64,000 bases of DNA from Tsukamurella pulmonis (GTDB lineage: Bacteria > Actinomycetota > Actinomycetes > Mycobacteriales > Mycobacteriaceae), in the NCBI RefSeq assembly GCF_900103175.1, contig NZ_FNLF01000002.1, forward strand, positions 1,116,001 through 1,180,000, written 5' to 3'. A program made the translations under genes and the position numbers. Shown one piece after another: positions 1 through 8,596 of the stretch (position 1 is its first letter; every line of letters begins with the position of its first letter). The notes beneath the pieces are model-generated. The model saw only the letters and a list, made by a program, of their open reading frames with translations. It searched no databases and was not told where the DNA came from.

Positions 1-292
1 CACCACCGCCGACGTGCGGGCCCGCACGTCGGGCCGGTCGGTGTCGGCCGTGCTCTCCCGCGCCGACGCCGATGCGGCGCTGCGCGCCCTGCCGGGCACC
101 CGGGTCAGCGAGATCCGCGGCGACCGCACCGTCTTCATCACCGATCAGCGGGCGAACAGCGGCGCCGCGACGTCCGACGACCTGCTCCGATTCCTGCTCA
201 CCCAGACCGGCGCCCGCGAGCTCGAGGCCGCGAGCCTCGGCCTCGAGGACGTCTTCGTCCAGCTCACCGCCGACCGAGAGGCCGCCCGATGA
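1..292 (+). CDS. ABC transporter ATP-binding protein, C-terminal fragment
   Basis: The reading frame is open from the window edge and stops at 290-292, so only about the last 96 residues are present. The Walker and signature motifs lie outside the window. The tail ends with a GLEDVFVQLT element, the usual C-terminus of ATPases of the drug/antibiotic (ABC-2, DrrA/CcmA-like) exporter family. It overlaps the downstream permease start by ATGA, which supports one ATPase-permease exporter operon. The ATPase assignment therefore rests on this tail and on the neighbour. The substrate is unknown. Confidence 0.75.
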   Translation, partial: TTADVRARTSGRSVSAVLSRADADAALRALPGTRVSEIRGDRTVFITDQRANSGAATSDDLLRFLLTQTGARELEAASLGLEDVFVQLTADREAAR

Positions 293-1074
293 CCGCCACC
301 GCCCCCACGACCGCCCCGCGCACCGGGCTCAACGCCCGCTTCCTCACACTCGAGGTCCGCCGCCTGCTGCGCAACCGGCAGACGCTGATCTTCACGCTCG
401 CACTGCCCGCCGTGCTCTACCTCGCGCTCTACAAGCAGCGCGCCGGGATCGAGGCACAGCTCGCGCACGGCGACTTCGCCGCCTGGATGATGATCGGCCT
501 CGCGGTCTACGGCGCCGCCGCGGCCTCCACCACGACCGCCGCCGCCGTCTCCGTCGAGCGGTCGTCGGGCTGGATGCGCACGCTGCGCCTGACGCCCCTG
601 CGCCCCGAGGCGTACACCGCCACCAAGATCCTGAGCTCCATGGCCGTCGCCGCGCTCCCGGTGACCGTGGTCGGCGCGCTCGGCGCCGCCACCGGAGCGC
701 ACGCGGAGCCGCAGGTGTGGGTGCTCTCGCTGCTCGCCGCGTGGATCGGATCGGCCGTCTTCGCCGCGCTCGGGCTCGCCCTGGGGCTCGCCTTCAAGCC
801 GGAGATCGTGATGCACATGCCCGGTCTGCTGATGACCGCGCTGGCCTTCGCCGGCAACCTGTTCATCCCGCTGTCGGGCACCGCCCTGACCATCGCGAAG
901 TTCACCCCGATGTACGGCGTGGCGACGGTGGCCCGCTACCCGCTCAACGAGGGCTGGCAGTTCTCCGGCGAGCACGTCTCGCTGCTCGGTGCGGTCGCCA
1001 ACATCGTGATCTGGTTCGCTGTCTTCGCCGCCGCCGCGATCACCCTGTACCGACGGGGCGGCGGGCGGCAATAG
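289..1074 (+). CDS. ABC-2 type transporter permease
   Basis: The 261-residue protein would form the membrane channel partner of the ATPase encoded just upstream, with which it shares an ATGA stop/start overlap. About six hydrophobic segments are visible: one after a basic N-terminal stretch (about 35-50), one near 65-85, then several between about 110 and 250. The segment GNLFIPLSG about two thirds along is typical of ABC-2 permeases. Length fits the family. The 3' end overlaps the convergent response-regulator gene by 35 nt. Substrate cannot be told; drug, antibiotic or lipid export is common in this family. Confidence 0.85.
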   Translation: MTATAPTTAPRTGLNARFLTLEVRRLLRNRQTLIFTLALPAVLYLALYKQRAGIEAQLAHGDFAAWMMIGLAVYGAAAASTTTAAAVSVERSSGWMRTLRLTPLRPEAYTATKILSSMAVAALPVTVVGALGAATGAHAEPQVWVLSLLAAWIGSAVFAALGLALGLAFKPEIVMHMPGLLMTALAFAGNLFIPLSGTALTIAKFTPMYGVATVARYPLNEGWQFSGEHVSLLGAVANIVIWFAVFAAAAITLYRRGGGRQ

Positions 1075-1729
1075 CCCGCGCCACCGCCTGGGCGCGGCTG
1101 GAGATCCCGAGCTTGGCGTAGACGTTGTTGATGTGCGTCTTCACCGTCGACTCGCTCACCTGCAGCGCCCGCGCGATCTGCCGATTCGACAGACCCTCCG
1201 CGATCAGGCCGAAGACCTCGGCCTCGCGGGGGGTCATGTCGTCGTCGGGCTCGGCGTGGGGGAGCGGTGCCCGCGCCGCCAGGGCGGCGGTCACCACGTG
1301 TGAGTAGGCGGCGGTGCTCAAATGCGCGTGCCCGGCGGCCGCGGCCCGGACGGCGCTCGCGATGTCCTGCCGGGAGGCGTCCTTGGTGAGGTAGCCGATC
1401 GCCCCGGCCGAGACGGAGGCCAGCACCGACTCGGCCTCCTCGGTGGAACTGATGATCACGACGCGGGTCCGCGGTGCCGTCTCCAGGATCCGGGCGGCGG
1501 CCTGGATCCCGTTGACGTCCGGCATGTGCAGGTCGGTGAGCACCACGTCGGGCAGCTCCCGCTGCGCGAGGTAGACCAGTTCGGCCCCCGACGTCGCCAT
1601 GCCCACGACGTCGATGCCCTCGACGAGCTCCAGGATCATGGCCAGTGACTCCGCGATGGTCCGCTGGTCGTCGGCGACGATCACCCGGATGGGGCACGGC
1701 GGTACGGAGGGAGCCGGCGCAGCGGACAT
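1040..1729 (-). CDS. NarL/LuxR-family DNA-binding response regulator
   Basis: This 229-residue cytoplasmic transcription factor has an N-terminal receiver domain (VIVADDQ with the acidic pocket, phospho-acceptor Asp in VLTDLHMPD, TSSTEEA-type switch region). A C-terminal LuxR helix-turn-helix follows (TPREAEVFGLIAEG through STVKTHINNVYAKL). The ATG at 1729 was chosen because it is preceded by AAGGAC at good spacing; the frame stays open further upstream to 1867 without a better site. No histidine kinase is in the window, so its partner is unknown. It is convergent to, and overlaps, the ABC permease. Regulation of the exporter is possible but only inferred. Confidence 0.9.
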   Translation of the reverse strand: MSAAPAPSVPPCPIRVIVADDQRTIAESLAMILELVEGIDVVGMATSGAELVYLAQRELPDVVLTDLHMPDVNGIQAAARILETAPRTRVVIISSTEEAESVLASVSAGAIGYLTKDASRQDIASAVRAAAAGHAHLSTAAYSHVVTAALAARAPLPHAEPDDDMTPREAEVFGLIAEGLSNRQIARALQVSESTVKTHINNVYAKLGISSRAQAVARAIAARRPVGTG

Positions 1730-2017
1730 CCGTCTGTCCTTCCGATCGGACGGGACTTTTAATGAGGCGTACGAAAATCGAGTGTAAGACATGGACCGCC
1801 CGCGCGCCGAGGGAGCCGATCGCCGCGATCCGAAGGTGAATTCGCGGTGAGAAGGCCGTGTACGCACGACGTCTCACGCATCCGGACTCCTCCCACTATG
1901 GACGGTTTTGGCCCGATTCGGCTCCACCGTCCTCCACCCCCTCTCCACCGAACTGGCGATACCGCACATCGTTCGTGAACCACACGATGGACTCGTCCGT
2001 TCAACGTGGAGGTTCCG
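1730..2017. promoter_or_regulatory. Divergent intergenic region
   Basis: This 288-nt gap separates the leftward response-regulator gene from the rightward membrane-protein/biosynthetic operon and must hold promoters for both. On the minus strand a TACACT hexamer occurs about 60 nt upstream of the regulator ATG and could be its -10 element, but no convincing -35 box is visible. On the plus strand I see no strong sigma-70-like pair; the only clear signal is the GGAGG ribosome-binding site at 2008-2012. Confidence 0.35.
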
Positions 2018-2554
2018 ATGCTCATCGAAGGTCTCATCGCGGTCGTGGTCGTGATCGCCGTGCTCGCGCTCCAGATGCGGGCGCGCCCGGTCCGCTCGTC
2101 GCCGCGCGCAGCGGTGGTCGTGGCCGTCGTCGGCGCGGTCCTCGCCTGGCGCTTCGTCAGCTCGCACGACGTGCCGCTCGGCGACCAGGCGTTCGTCATC
2201 GTCTCGCTGGTGATCGGCGCCGCGATCGCCGTGGCCCGCGCGTACACCGTGCGCCTGTCCCGGGTCGACGGTGCGCTGACCGCGCAGGGGACCGTCGCGA
2301 CGCTCGCGCTGTGGGTCGTCGGCATCGCCGCGCACCTCGGGATCGAGCTGCTCAGCGGCGAATCAGGCCTCGGCACCGCCTCGCTCACGCTCTACATCGG
2401 TGTCGTCGCGTTCGTGCAATCCGTGGTGATCCTGCTGCGCGCCAAGTCCGCCGGGCTGCTCGCCGACGACGTCGACCTGTTCGCGCGCCGCAGCGAACTG
2501 CGCGGGCACCTCGGCACCGAGCGCCGCCGCGGCCGCCGGCGGGCCGACCGATGA
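2018..2554 (+). CDS. Five-helix membrane protein of unknown function
   Basis: The 178-residue protein starts at the ATG 5 nt after a strong GGAGG (2008-2012); an in-frame GTG 12 nt upstream is less likely. Five hydrophobic segments are visible, at about residues 3-20, 32-48, 58-77, 90-112 and 120-142. A charged, Arg-rich cytoplasmic tail follows. It resembles small uncharacterised actinobacterial membrane proteins of the DUF1453 kind, but I cannot confirm that family. It overlaps the next gene (FabD-like) by ATGA, so it is the first gene of the long biosynthetic transcript. It may help export or membrane anchoring, or may simply be a co-transcribed neighbour. Confidence 0.7.
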   Translation: MLIEGLIAVVVVIAVLALQMRARPVRSSPRAAVVVAVVGAVLAWRFVSSHDVPLGDQAFVIVSLVIGAAIAVARAYTVRLSRVDGALTAQGTVATLALWVVGIAAHLGIELLSGESGLGTASLTLYIGVVAFVQSVVILLRAKSAGLLADDVDLFARRSELRGHLGTERRRGRRRADR

Positions 2555-3471
2555 CGAGCCCCGATCTCGCGGTCCTCGCGCCCGGCCAGGGCGCGCAGAA
2601 GCCCGGCGTCCTCGCGCCCTGGCTGCGGGGCGAGGAGCCGCGGGCGCTGCTCGCGGACTGGTCCGCCGCGGCCGGCCTGGACCTGGCGGACCTCGGCACC
2701 CGCGCCCCCGCCGAGGTGCTCCGCCGGACCGAGGTCGCCCAGCCCGTGCTGGTCGCCACGGCGCTGCTCGCCACCGCCCGCGAACTACCGGCGCACCTGC
2801 GCCTGATCGTCGCCGGGCACTCCGTCGGAGAGCTCGCGGCCGCCGCCGTGGCGGGGGCGCTGGCCCCGCGCGACGCCGTCGCCCTCGCCGCCGCCCGCGG
2901 TCGCGCCATGGCGCTGGCCTGCGCCGAGGTCGAGTCCGGCATGCTCGCCGTCCTCGGCGGCGAACCCGCCGCGGTCCTGGCCGGCATCGAGGCGGCCGGC
3001 CTCGCCGTCGCCAACCGCAACGGCGCCGGGCAGATCGTCGCCGCCGGCCCCGCCTCGGCCGTGTCCGCCCTGCTCGCCGCACCCCCCGCGGGGAGCACCG
3101 CCCGTCGGCTCGAGGTCGCCGGGGCCTTCCACACGCCGTTCATGGAGCCGGCGCGCGCCGCCTTCGCCGCCGCGGTCGGGGCCGTCGCGTTCGCCGACCC
3201 GGTGCACCGCCTGCTCGGCAACGCCGACGGTGCCGAGATCACCACCGGCGCGCAGTGCGCCGCCCGGCTCGTCGATCAGCTCACCGCGCCGGTCCGGTGG
3301 GACCTGTGCCAGGCGGCGGTCGTCGAGGCGGCGCCCGCCGGCATCGTCGAACTCCCGCCCGCCGGCGTGCTCTCCGGGCTGCTGCGCCGCACCGGCGGCC
3401 CGCGCGCCACCGCCCTCGGCCGCCCGGGCGAGCTGACCCGCGCCGCGGCGCGCACGGCGGTGCCCGCATGA
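2551..3471 (+). CDS. Malonyl-CoA:ACP transacylase (FabD-like)
   Basis: This 306-residue enzyme should move a malonyl group from CoA to a carrier-protein thiol, supplying the extender unit of the cluster. The FabD fold is shown by GQGAQ at about residues 12-16 and by GHSVGE with nucleophile Ser91. It is also shown by Arg116 in ARGRAM, which in FabD binds the malonyl carboxylate, and by His194 in AFHTPF as the catalytic base. It is about the usual FabD length. It overlaps both neighbours by ATGA. The conserved Arg favours malonyl over acyl substrates. It looks like a cluster-dedicated copy because it sits with two carrier proteins and ketosynthases, not with a housekeeping fab operon. Confidence 0.9.
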   Translation: MTSPDLAVLAPGQGAQKPGVLAPWLRGEEPRALLADWSAAAGLDLADLGTRAPAEVLRRTEVAQPVLVATALLATARELPAHLRLIVAGHSVGELAAAAVAGALAPRDAVALAAARGRAMALACAEVESGMLAVLGGEPAAVLAGIEAAGLAVANRNGAGQIVAAGPASAVSALLAAPPAGSTARRLEVAGAFHTPFMEPARAAFAAAVGAVAFADPVHRLLGNADGAEITTGAQCAARLVDQLTAPVRWDLCQAAVVEAAPAGIVELPPAGVLSGLLRRTGGPRATALGRPGELTRAAARTAVPA

Positions 3472-4888
3472 GCGGCCTCGGGGCGCTGTTGGCGGCCGCG
3501 GCCGCGCGGCACGGCGCCCGGATCGCCCTCGTCGACGGCGACGGGCGGATGGACTACGCGCAGCTCCTCGCCGCCGCGCGGAACGTGGCGGCCGGGCTCC
3601 GCGCGGCCGGCGTCACGCCCGGCGATCGCGTAGTGCTGCGCGCCGCGCCCGACCGCCGATCGGTCGCCACGATCTACGGAACCTCCCTCGCCGGAGCGGT
3701 TCCCGTGCCCCTGCATCCCGACGCGACCGACGACCAGCTCGAGTACGTCGCCGCGGACTGCGCCGCCGCCCTGGTGCTGCGCGACGAAGCGGCCCTCGCC
3801 GCGCTCGCAGCGTCCGCCGGCTCCGCCGACCCCGCGGCCGACGGCACCGGGGACAGCGATGCGCCCGCGCTGCTGATCTACACCTCCGGCAGCACCGGCC
3901 GGCCCAAGGGCGTCATCTGCCCCGCACGTGCCGTCGACGCCGCGATCGCCGCCGTCGGCGCCGCGCTGCGGTACCGGGGCGACGACGTCATCCTCTGCCG
4001 CCTGCCTCTGGCCTTCGACTACGGCCTCTACCAGCTCCTGCTCGCCGCGCGGGTCGGCGCCGCCGTCGTCCTGGCCGCGCCCGCCGCCGACATCGAACTC
4101 GCCGACGTGCTCGCGCGGGAGGGCGTCACCGTCGTCCCCCTCGTCCCGGAGCTGGCCCGCCTCCTCGTCGCCGTGCACGGCGGGGCGCCCGGCGCCGCCG
4201 GGGTCCGGCTCCTCACCAACACCGGGGCGCGGCTGGCGCCCGAGCTCGGGGGGACCTGTTGCGGGTCTTCCCCGGCGCGGGCATCGTCGCGATGTACGGC
4301 ACCACCGAGTGCAAGCGGATCTCGGTGCTGCCGCCCGAGGAGTACGCCGCCGCACCGGAATCCGTCGGCCACCCGATCGACGGGCTGCGCGTGCGGATCG
4401 ACCCGGGCACGTCCGAGATCGTGGTGCGCGGCGCCACTCTCATGGACGGCTACTGGAACGACGACGCCGCCACCGCGCACCGCTACCGGCGGGACCCGGC
4501 CACCGGCGAGCGGGAGCTGTGGACCGGCGACACCGGGCGCATCGACGCCGACGGCCGCCTGTACGTCGACGGCCGGCTCGACGACGTCTTCAAGCGGCGG
4601 GGCGTGCGCGTGTCCCTCACCGAGGTCGAGGCCGCCGCACTGCGGGTGCCCACCGTGCGCGCCGCGGTGGCCGCGCGGTCCGGTGAGCGCCTGTTCCTGT
4701 TCGTCGTCGCCGACACACCCGTCGCCGCCCTCGGTCGCGACCTCGCCGCCCGGCTGGACCCGCCCCGCCGTCCCGACCGGATCGTCGCCGTCGCATCGAT
4801 ACCCCTGAACCCCAACGGAAAAGCGGATCGCGCCGCGCTCGTCCGCGCGATCACCGCCCCGCCGATCGACGAGGAGATCACCGCATGA
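3468..4888 (+). CDS. Adenylate-forming acyl/aryl ligase, frame broken at G6
   Basis: This would be a class I adenylating enzyme that activates a carboxylic acid with ATP, probably for loading a carrier protein. The N-terminal part (3468 to about 4250) carries the P-loop TSGSTGRPKG at residues 139-148 and ends in frame at TNTGARLAPELGG. The C-terminal part continues in another frame from about 4251 to 4888 with MYGTTECKR, the GDTGRIDADGRLYVDGRLDD core, and Lys in NPNGKADRAAL. The break lies at a run of six G (4248-4253); one extra G restores a continuous ligase of about 473 residues. It overlaps both neighbours by ATGA. The choices are sequencing error, slippage or inactivation; the rest of both halves is intact. 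Confidence 0.8.
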
Positions 4889-5121
4889 CCGCCGACCGAT
4901 TCACCGACTTCCTGCGCGCCGCCGCCGATCTCGACCCGGCCGCCGACCTCGCCGACGACGTGGCCTTCGCCGACCTCGGCCTCGACTCCCTGGGCATCGT
5001 CTCCGTCTACCTCGCCGCGCGCCGCGAGTACGGCGTCACCATCACCGCCGACGACGTCGCGAGCGGCGCCGTCGACACCGTCGGCGGCCTGCGCCGGCAC
5101 CTCGCCGAGGCGGCCGCGTGA
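4885..5121 (+). CDS. Acyl/peptidyl carrier protein (first of two)
   Basis: This 78-residue acidic protein has the carrier-protein signature GLDSLG, with Ser35 as the expected phosphopantetheine attachment site. It overlaps the ligase by ATGA and the aminotransferase by GTGA, so its most likely loading enzyme is the adjacent ligase. Length and the four-helix pattern fit a stand-alone carrier protein. It differs clearly from the second carrier protein at 11445-11747 (DSLG against DSLD, and no N-terminal extension), which suggests separate jobs: one for a starter or amino-acid unit, the other for chain building. That division is inferred. Confidence 0.9.
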   Translation: MTADRFTDFLRAAADLDPAADLADDVAFADLGLDSLGIVSVYLAARREYGVTITADDVASGAVDTVGGLRRHLAEAAA

Positions 5122-6275
5122 TCACCCGCACCGGGGCCGGACCCGACCTGTTCACCGTGCCGCCGGGCACCGTCTCGCTCGCGGGCGGCATGCCCGCTCT
5201 CGGCACGCTGCCCTGGCCCGAGATCGCCGCCGCCACCGGCGCGACGCTCGAACTCGCCGGGCCGACGGTGCTGCAGTACGGCCGGCCCGTCGTCGGATCG
5301 ACGCTGGCCCGGCGGATCCGGGACCTGCTCGCGCTGCAGGGCGCGGACGTCGACGCCGCCGAGCTGATCCCGACCGCCGGATCCCAGATGGGGCTGTGCG
5401 TGGTGGCCGCCGTGCTCGGTCGCGACGCCGACACCGTGCTGTGCGAGGCCCCGTCCTACCCGGGCGCGCTCGCCGCCTTCCGCGACCGCGGCCTCGAGCC
5501 CGTCGCCGTGCCCGCCGACGCCGACGGCGTGGACCCGGACGCCGTCGCGGGCCTGGTGCGCCGCCGCCGGCCCGCCTTCCTCTACGTGAACCCGACCTTC
5601 CACAACCCCACCGGCAGAGTGATGCCGCGGCAGCGGCGCCGCGATCTCCTGGCGGCCTGCGCCGCAGTGGATCTGCCCGTCGTCGAGGACGATCCGTACG
5701 GCCTGCTCTCCTTCGACGGTCACCTGCACACCTCGCTGCTCGCGCTCGCCGGCCCCGGCGGCGACGTGATCCACCTGGGCACCGCGTCGAAGATCTTCGC
5801 CCCCGGACTGCGGGTGGGCTGGATAGCCGCGCCCGCGCACCGTCGGTCCGCCCTCGCCGCGCAGGCCGACCTGATGTCGCTCTCGCCGTCGGTGTTCGCG
5901 CAGGGCGTGGTGGCCGACTTCCTCGCCGGACCGTCCTGGCCCGCGCAGCTCGACGTCTTCCGCCGCGAGTACCGCGAGCGGGCCGAGATCGCCGACGGGG
6001 CCCTGCGTTCCGCCGGCGCCGAGCGGCACTGGCGCTGGGAGCGGCCGCGCGGAGGCTTCTACCTGTGGCTCACCGCCCGCGCGGGCGGCGTCGACGCCGA
6101 GGCGGTCGCCGAGCGGGCCCGCCGGGCGGGCGTGCTCGTGGTCCCGGGGCGCCACTTCTCCGTCGCCGGCGAGAGCGACGACGGGCTGCGGCTGTGCTTC
6201 ACCGGGCCCCGGCGCGCGCAGCTCGCCCCCGCCGTCGAGCGGCTCGGCGCCGTGCTCGCGGAGGTGGGCGCATGA
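5118..6275 (+). CDS. PLP-dependent aminotransferase (fold type I)
   Basis: This 385-residue enzyme would transaminate an amino or keto acid, or a carrier-bound keto intermediate, in the cluster. Fold-type-I aminotransferase features are the NPTFHNPTG segment at about 158-166, Asp-Asp-Pro-Tyr near 191-194, the PLP-binding Lys225 in TASKIFAPGLRVGW, and an Arg near the C-terminus (LRLCFTG). It resembles the LysN/MocR-type aminotransferase domain but lacks a GntR helix-turn-helix, so it is an enzyme rather than a regulator. It starts at GTG in a GTGA overlap with the carrier protein and ends in an ATGA overlap. The substrate is not known. Confidence 0.88.
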   Translation: MITRTGAGPDLFTVPPGTVSLAGGMPALGTLPWPEIAAATGATLELAGPTVLQYGRPVVGSTLARRIRDLLALQGADVDAAELIPTAGSQMGLCVVAAVLGRDADTVLCEAPSYPGALAAFRDRGLEPVAVPADADGVDPDAVAGLVRRRRPAFLYVNPTFHNPTGRVMPRQRRRDLLAACAAVDLPVVEDDPYGLLSFDGHLHTSLLALAGPGGDVIHLGTASKIFAPGLRVGWIAAPAHRRSALAAQADLMSLSPSVFAQGVVADFLAGPSWPAQLDVFRREYRERAEIADGALRSAGAERHWRWERPRGGFYLWLTARAGGVDAEAVAERARRAGVLVVPGRHFSVAGESDDGLRLCFTGPRRAQLAPAVERLGAVLAEVGA

Positions 6276-8596
6276 CCGCCGCCGCCACTCGGGCACTGAT
6301 CGTCGACGACGCCGCCCTGCGCGAGCGGGTCCCGCTCGCGGGCGGGTGGAGTGCCTGGCGCGCGGCGGTCCTGCGCAGCACCGGCTTTCCCGTCGAGGGC
6401 CTGGACCAGCTGGTCGACGACGCCGTCGGCGCCGCCGCGGACCGCTACCGCGCGGGCGAGCTGAGCGGCGAGGACTACCGGGCCCGGTTCTCCGAGGCGG
6501 CGGAGACGGTCGGCGCACGCCTGCGCGCGGTGGTGACCGACGACCGCTTCCTGCGGGCGCTGGTGTGGCAGAACCGCTCCGCCGCGGGCGCCGCCGACCG
6601 CGTGGCGCGGCACACGGGCGCGGGCAACGCCAAACACCGTGCCCGCGAACGCCTGGTGGCCCGGTACTGGCAGCGCTACTGCGGCAAGGCGGAGACCATC
6701 GGCTTCTTCGGCCCCGCCGCCTGGGTCGACCTCGGCGCGCCCGGCGGGGAGCTGCGGCACGCGCCGCCCACCGGCACGGACATCGTGGCCGACCGGCACG
6801 TGGTCCTCGAATCGTGGGCCGTGATCGAGCTCGCCCGGTGGATGGCCGAGCAGCCCGGCGTGCGCGCGTGGCTGCCGCCCATGCTGCGGCCGGACACCCT
6901 GCTCGACGGTGCGCGGGCCCTGGTCGGCGGGCGGCGCGCCGTGCGGCTCACCCCGGAGGAGGCGCTGATCGCGGCCTCCGCCGACGGCGAGACCCCCGCG
7001 GCCGAGCTGGGATCCGGGTTCGGCATGCCCCGCACGACGGCGCTGGAGACCGTCGCGCGGCTCGCCGAGCGCCAGGTGCTCTCCTGGGACGGCAACATCA
7101 GCCTGGGGCCCGACGCCGAGGCGCAGCTGGCCCGCCGGGTCGCGCGGATCGCCGACCCCGTGGCCGCCGCCCCGTGCATCGCCGTCCTCGAATCCCTCGC
7201 CACGCACCGCGCGGACATCGAGGCGGCCGTCGACGCCGAGACGCTCGACGCCGCGCTGGGCGCCCTGGACCGCTGGTTCGCGGCCCTCACCGGCCGTGCC
7301 GCCGACCGCTCCTCCGGCGCCTCCTACGCCGGGCGCACCCTCGTCTACCACGACTGCGTGCGCGCGGACCGGGTCGAGGTCGGCGCCGACGTCCTCGGCG
7401 CGGTGGGCCCCGCGCTGGCGCTCGTCGCCGACTCCGCCACCTGGTTCTCCGCCCGCCTGGCGCAGGAGTACCGGGCCGACATCACCCGCGAGATCGTCGA
7501 CGCCCGCCGCCGCGGGCGCGGCGCCGAGGTGACCCTCGCCGACGTCCTCGCGCGGATCCTGCCGCTCTTCTTCGGCGACGCCGGCGACCGCGCGGTGGAC
7601 CGCGCCGCCGCCGAGCTCTCGGCGCGCTGGGAACGGGTGCTCGACCGGCTCCTGGCGCACGCCGACGGGACCGGTGCGGTCCGCGCCACCGCGGCGGATC
7701 TCGCCCCGCTCGTGGCCGACGAGTTCGGCGGCGCCGAGCCGGGGTGGCCGCACTCGGTCATCCACAGCCCCGACCTGCAATTGGTCGCCACCGACCCGGA
7801 CGCGGTGGCCCGCGGCGAGTTCCGCGTGGTGCTGGGCGAGCTGCACGCCTGCATGCCCAGCCTCGACGTGCCGCCGCTGACCTGGTCCATCCCCGGCAGC
7901 GTGCGCGAGGCCGTGGACGCCGAATGCGTTCTGCCCCGACTGGTCCCGTTGTTCCCCGCGGGGTGGCGGCGCAACACCGGCCGGTTCATCCCCACGACCC
8001 TCGGTGCCACCGAGGTCGCCATCGGCTTCGCGAAGGCCTCGGTCATCGGCCGGTCGCGGGTGGTGCCCGCGGGCGCGATCGTGCTGCAGGACGACGGATC
8101 GGCGCGCACCCCGGACGGCCGGAGCTGGAGCTTCGGCCAGACGTTCGGCTCGTTCCTGTCGATCGTGGCGGCCGACGCCTTCAAGGTCGGCCTGCCCGGC
8201 GCCCACGCCCCGCGCGTGGAGATCGACCGCCTGGTGCTCTTCCGCGAGACCTGGCGGCCCGAGGCGGGTTCGCTGGTGCTCACCGCCCGCAGCGACGAGG
8301 CCGAACGGTACGCGGTCTTCCGCGCCTGGGCGCGCCACGTGGGCCTGCCGCGCCGCACTTACGCCAAGGTCCCCGGCGAACCGAAGCCGCTGTTCGTCGA
8401 CCTGGACAGCCCCGTGCTGGTCGCCGGGCTGCTCTCGACCCTGCGCGGCGACGGTGCGCCGCGCCCCGACGCGCGCCTGACGTTCAGCGAGGCGCTGCCC
8501 GACCGCGACGACTGCTGGCTCCGCGACGCCGACGGCGCCCGCTACGTCAGCGAGTTCCGGCTCCATCTCAGCCGCACCCCGGAGGGAATCCGATGA
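6272..8596 (+). CDS. LanB-type protein (lantibiotic dehydratase N-domain family)
   Basis: The 774-residue protein carries the hallmark of the LanB N-terminal (aminoacyl-tRNA-dependent, glutamylating) domain: a basic KHRARERLVARY helix followed by a Y-C-K-TIGFFGP motif at about 131-148. Its C-terminus has an EFRLHLSRTPEG ending. Full-length LanB dehydratases are about 1000 residues, with a further elimination domain of about 300 residues, which is missing here. The protein is thus like split glutamylation domains or PEARL-type peptide aminoacyl-tRNA ligases. No precursor peptide gene is visible nearby. In this context it may form an amide from an aminoacyl-tRNA, but this is inference. It overlaps both neighbours by ATGA. 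Confidence 0.8.
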   Translation: MTAAATRALIVDDAALRERVPLAGGWSAWRAAVLRSTGFPVEGLDQLVDDAVGAAADRYRAGELSGEDYRARFSEAAETVGARLRAVVTDDRFLRALVWQNRSAAGAADRVARHTGAGNAKHRARERLVARYWQRYCGKAETIGFFGPAAWVDLGAPGGELRHAPPTGTDIVADRHVVLESWAVIELARWMAEQPGVRAWLPPMLRPDTLLDGARALVGGRRAVRLTPEEALIAASADGETPAAELGSGFGMPRTTALETVARLAERQVLSWDGNISLGPDAEAQLARRVARIADPVAAAPCIAVLESLATHRADIEAAVDAETLDAALGALDRWFAALTGRAADRSSGASYAGRTLVYHDCVRADRVEVGADVLGAVGPALALVADSATWFSARLAQEYRADITREIVDARRRGRGAEVTLADVLARILPLFFGDAGDRAVDRAAAELSARWERVLDRLLAHADGTGAVRATAADLAPLVADEFGGAEPGWPHSVIHSPDLQLVATDPDAVARGEFRVVLGELHACMPSLDVPPLTWSIPGSVREAVDAECVLPRLVPLFPAGWRRNTGRFIPTTLGATEVAIGFAKASVIGRSRVVPAGAIVLQDDGSARTPDGRSWSFGQTFGSFLSIVAADAFKVGLPGAHAPRVEIDRLVLFRETWRPEAGSLVLTARSDEAERYAVFRAWARHVGLPRRTYAKVPGEPKPLFVDLDSPVLVAGLLSTLRGDGAPRPDARLTFSEALPDRDDCWLRDADGARYVSEFRLHLSRTPEGIR

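Noticed and set aside
4240-4260. Programmed -1 frameshift in the ligase gene
   Set aside because: The G6 run is slippery, but no clear pseudoknot or stimulatory stem follows that I can establish; a one-base error or loss is simpler. Kept only as an alternative.
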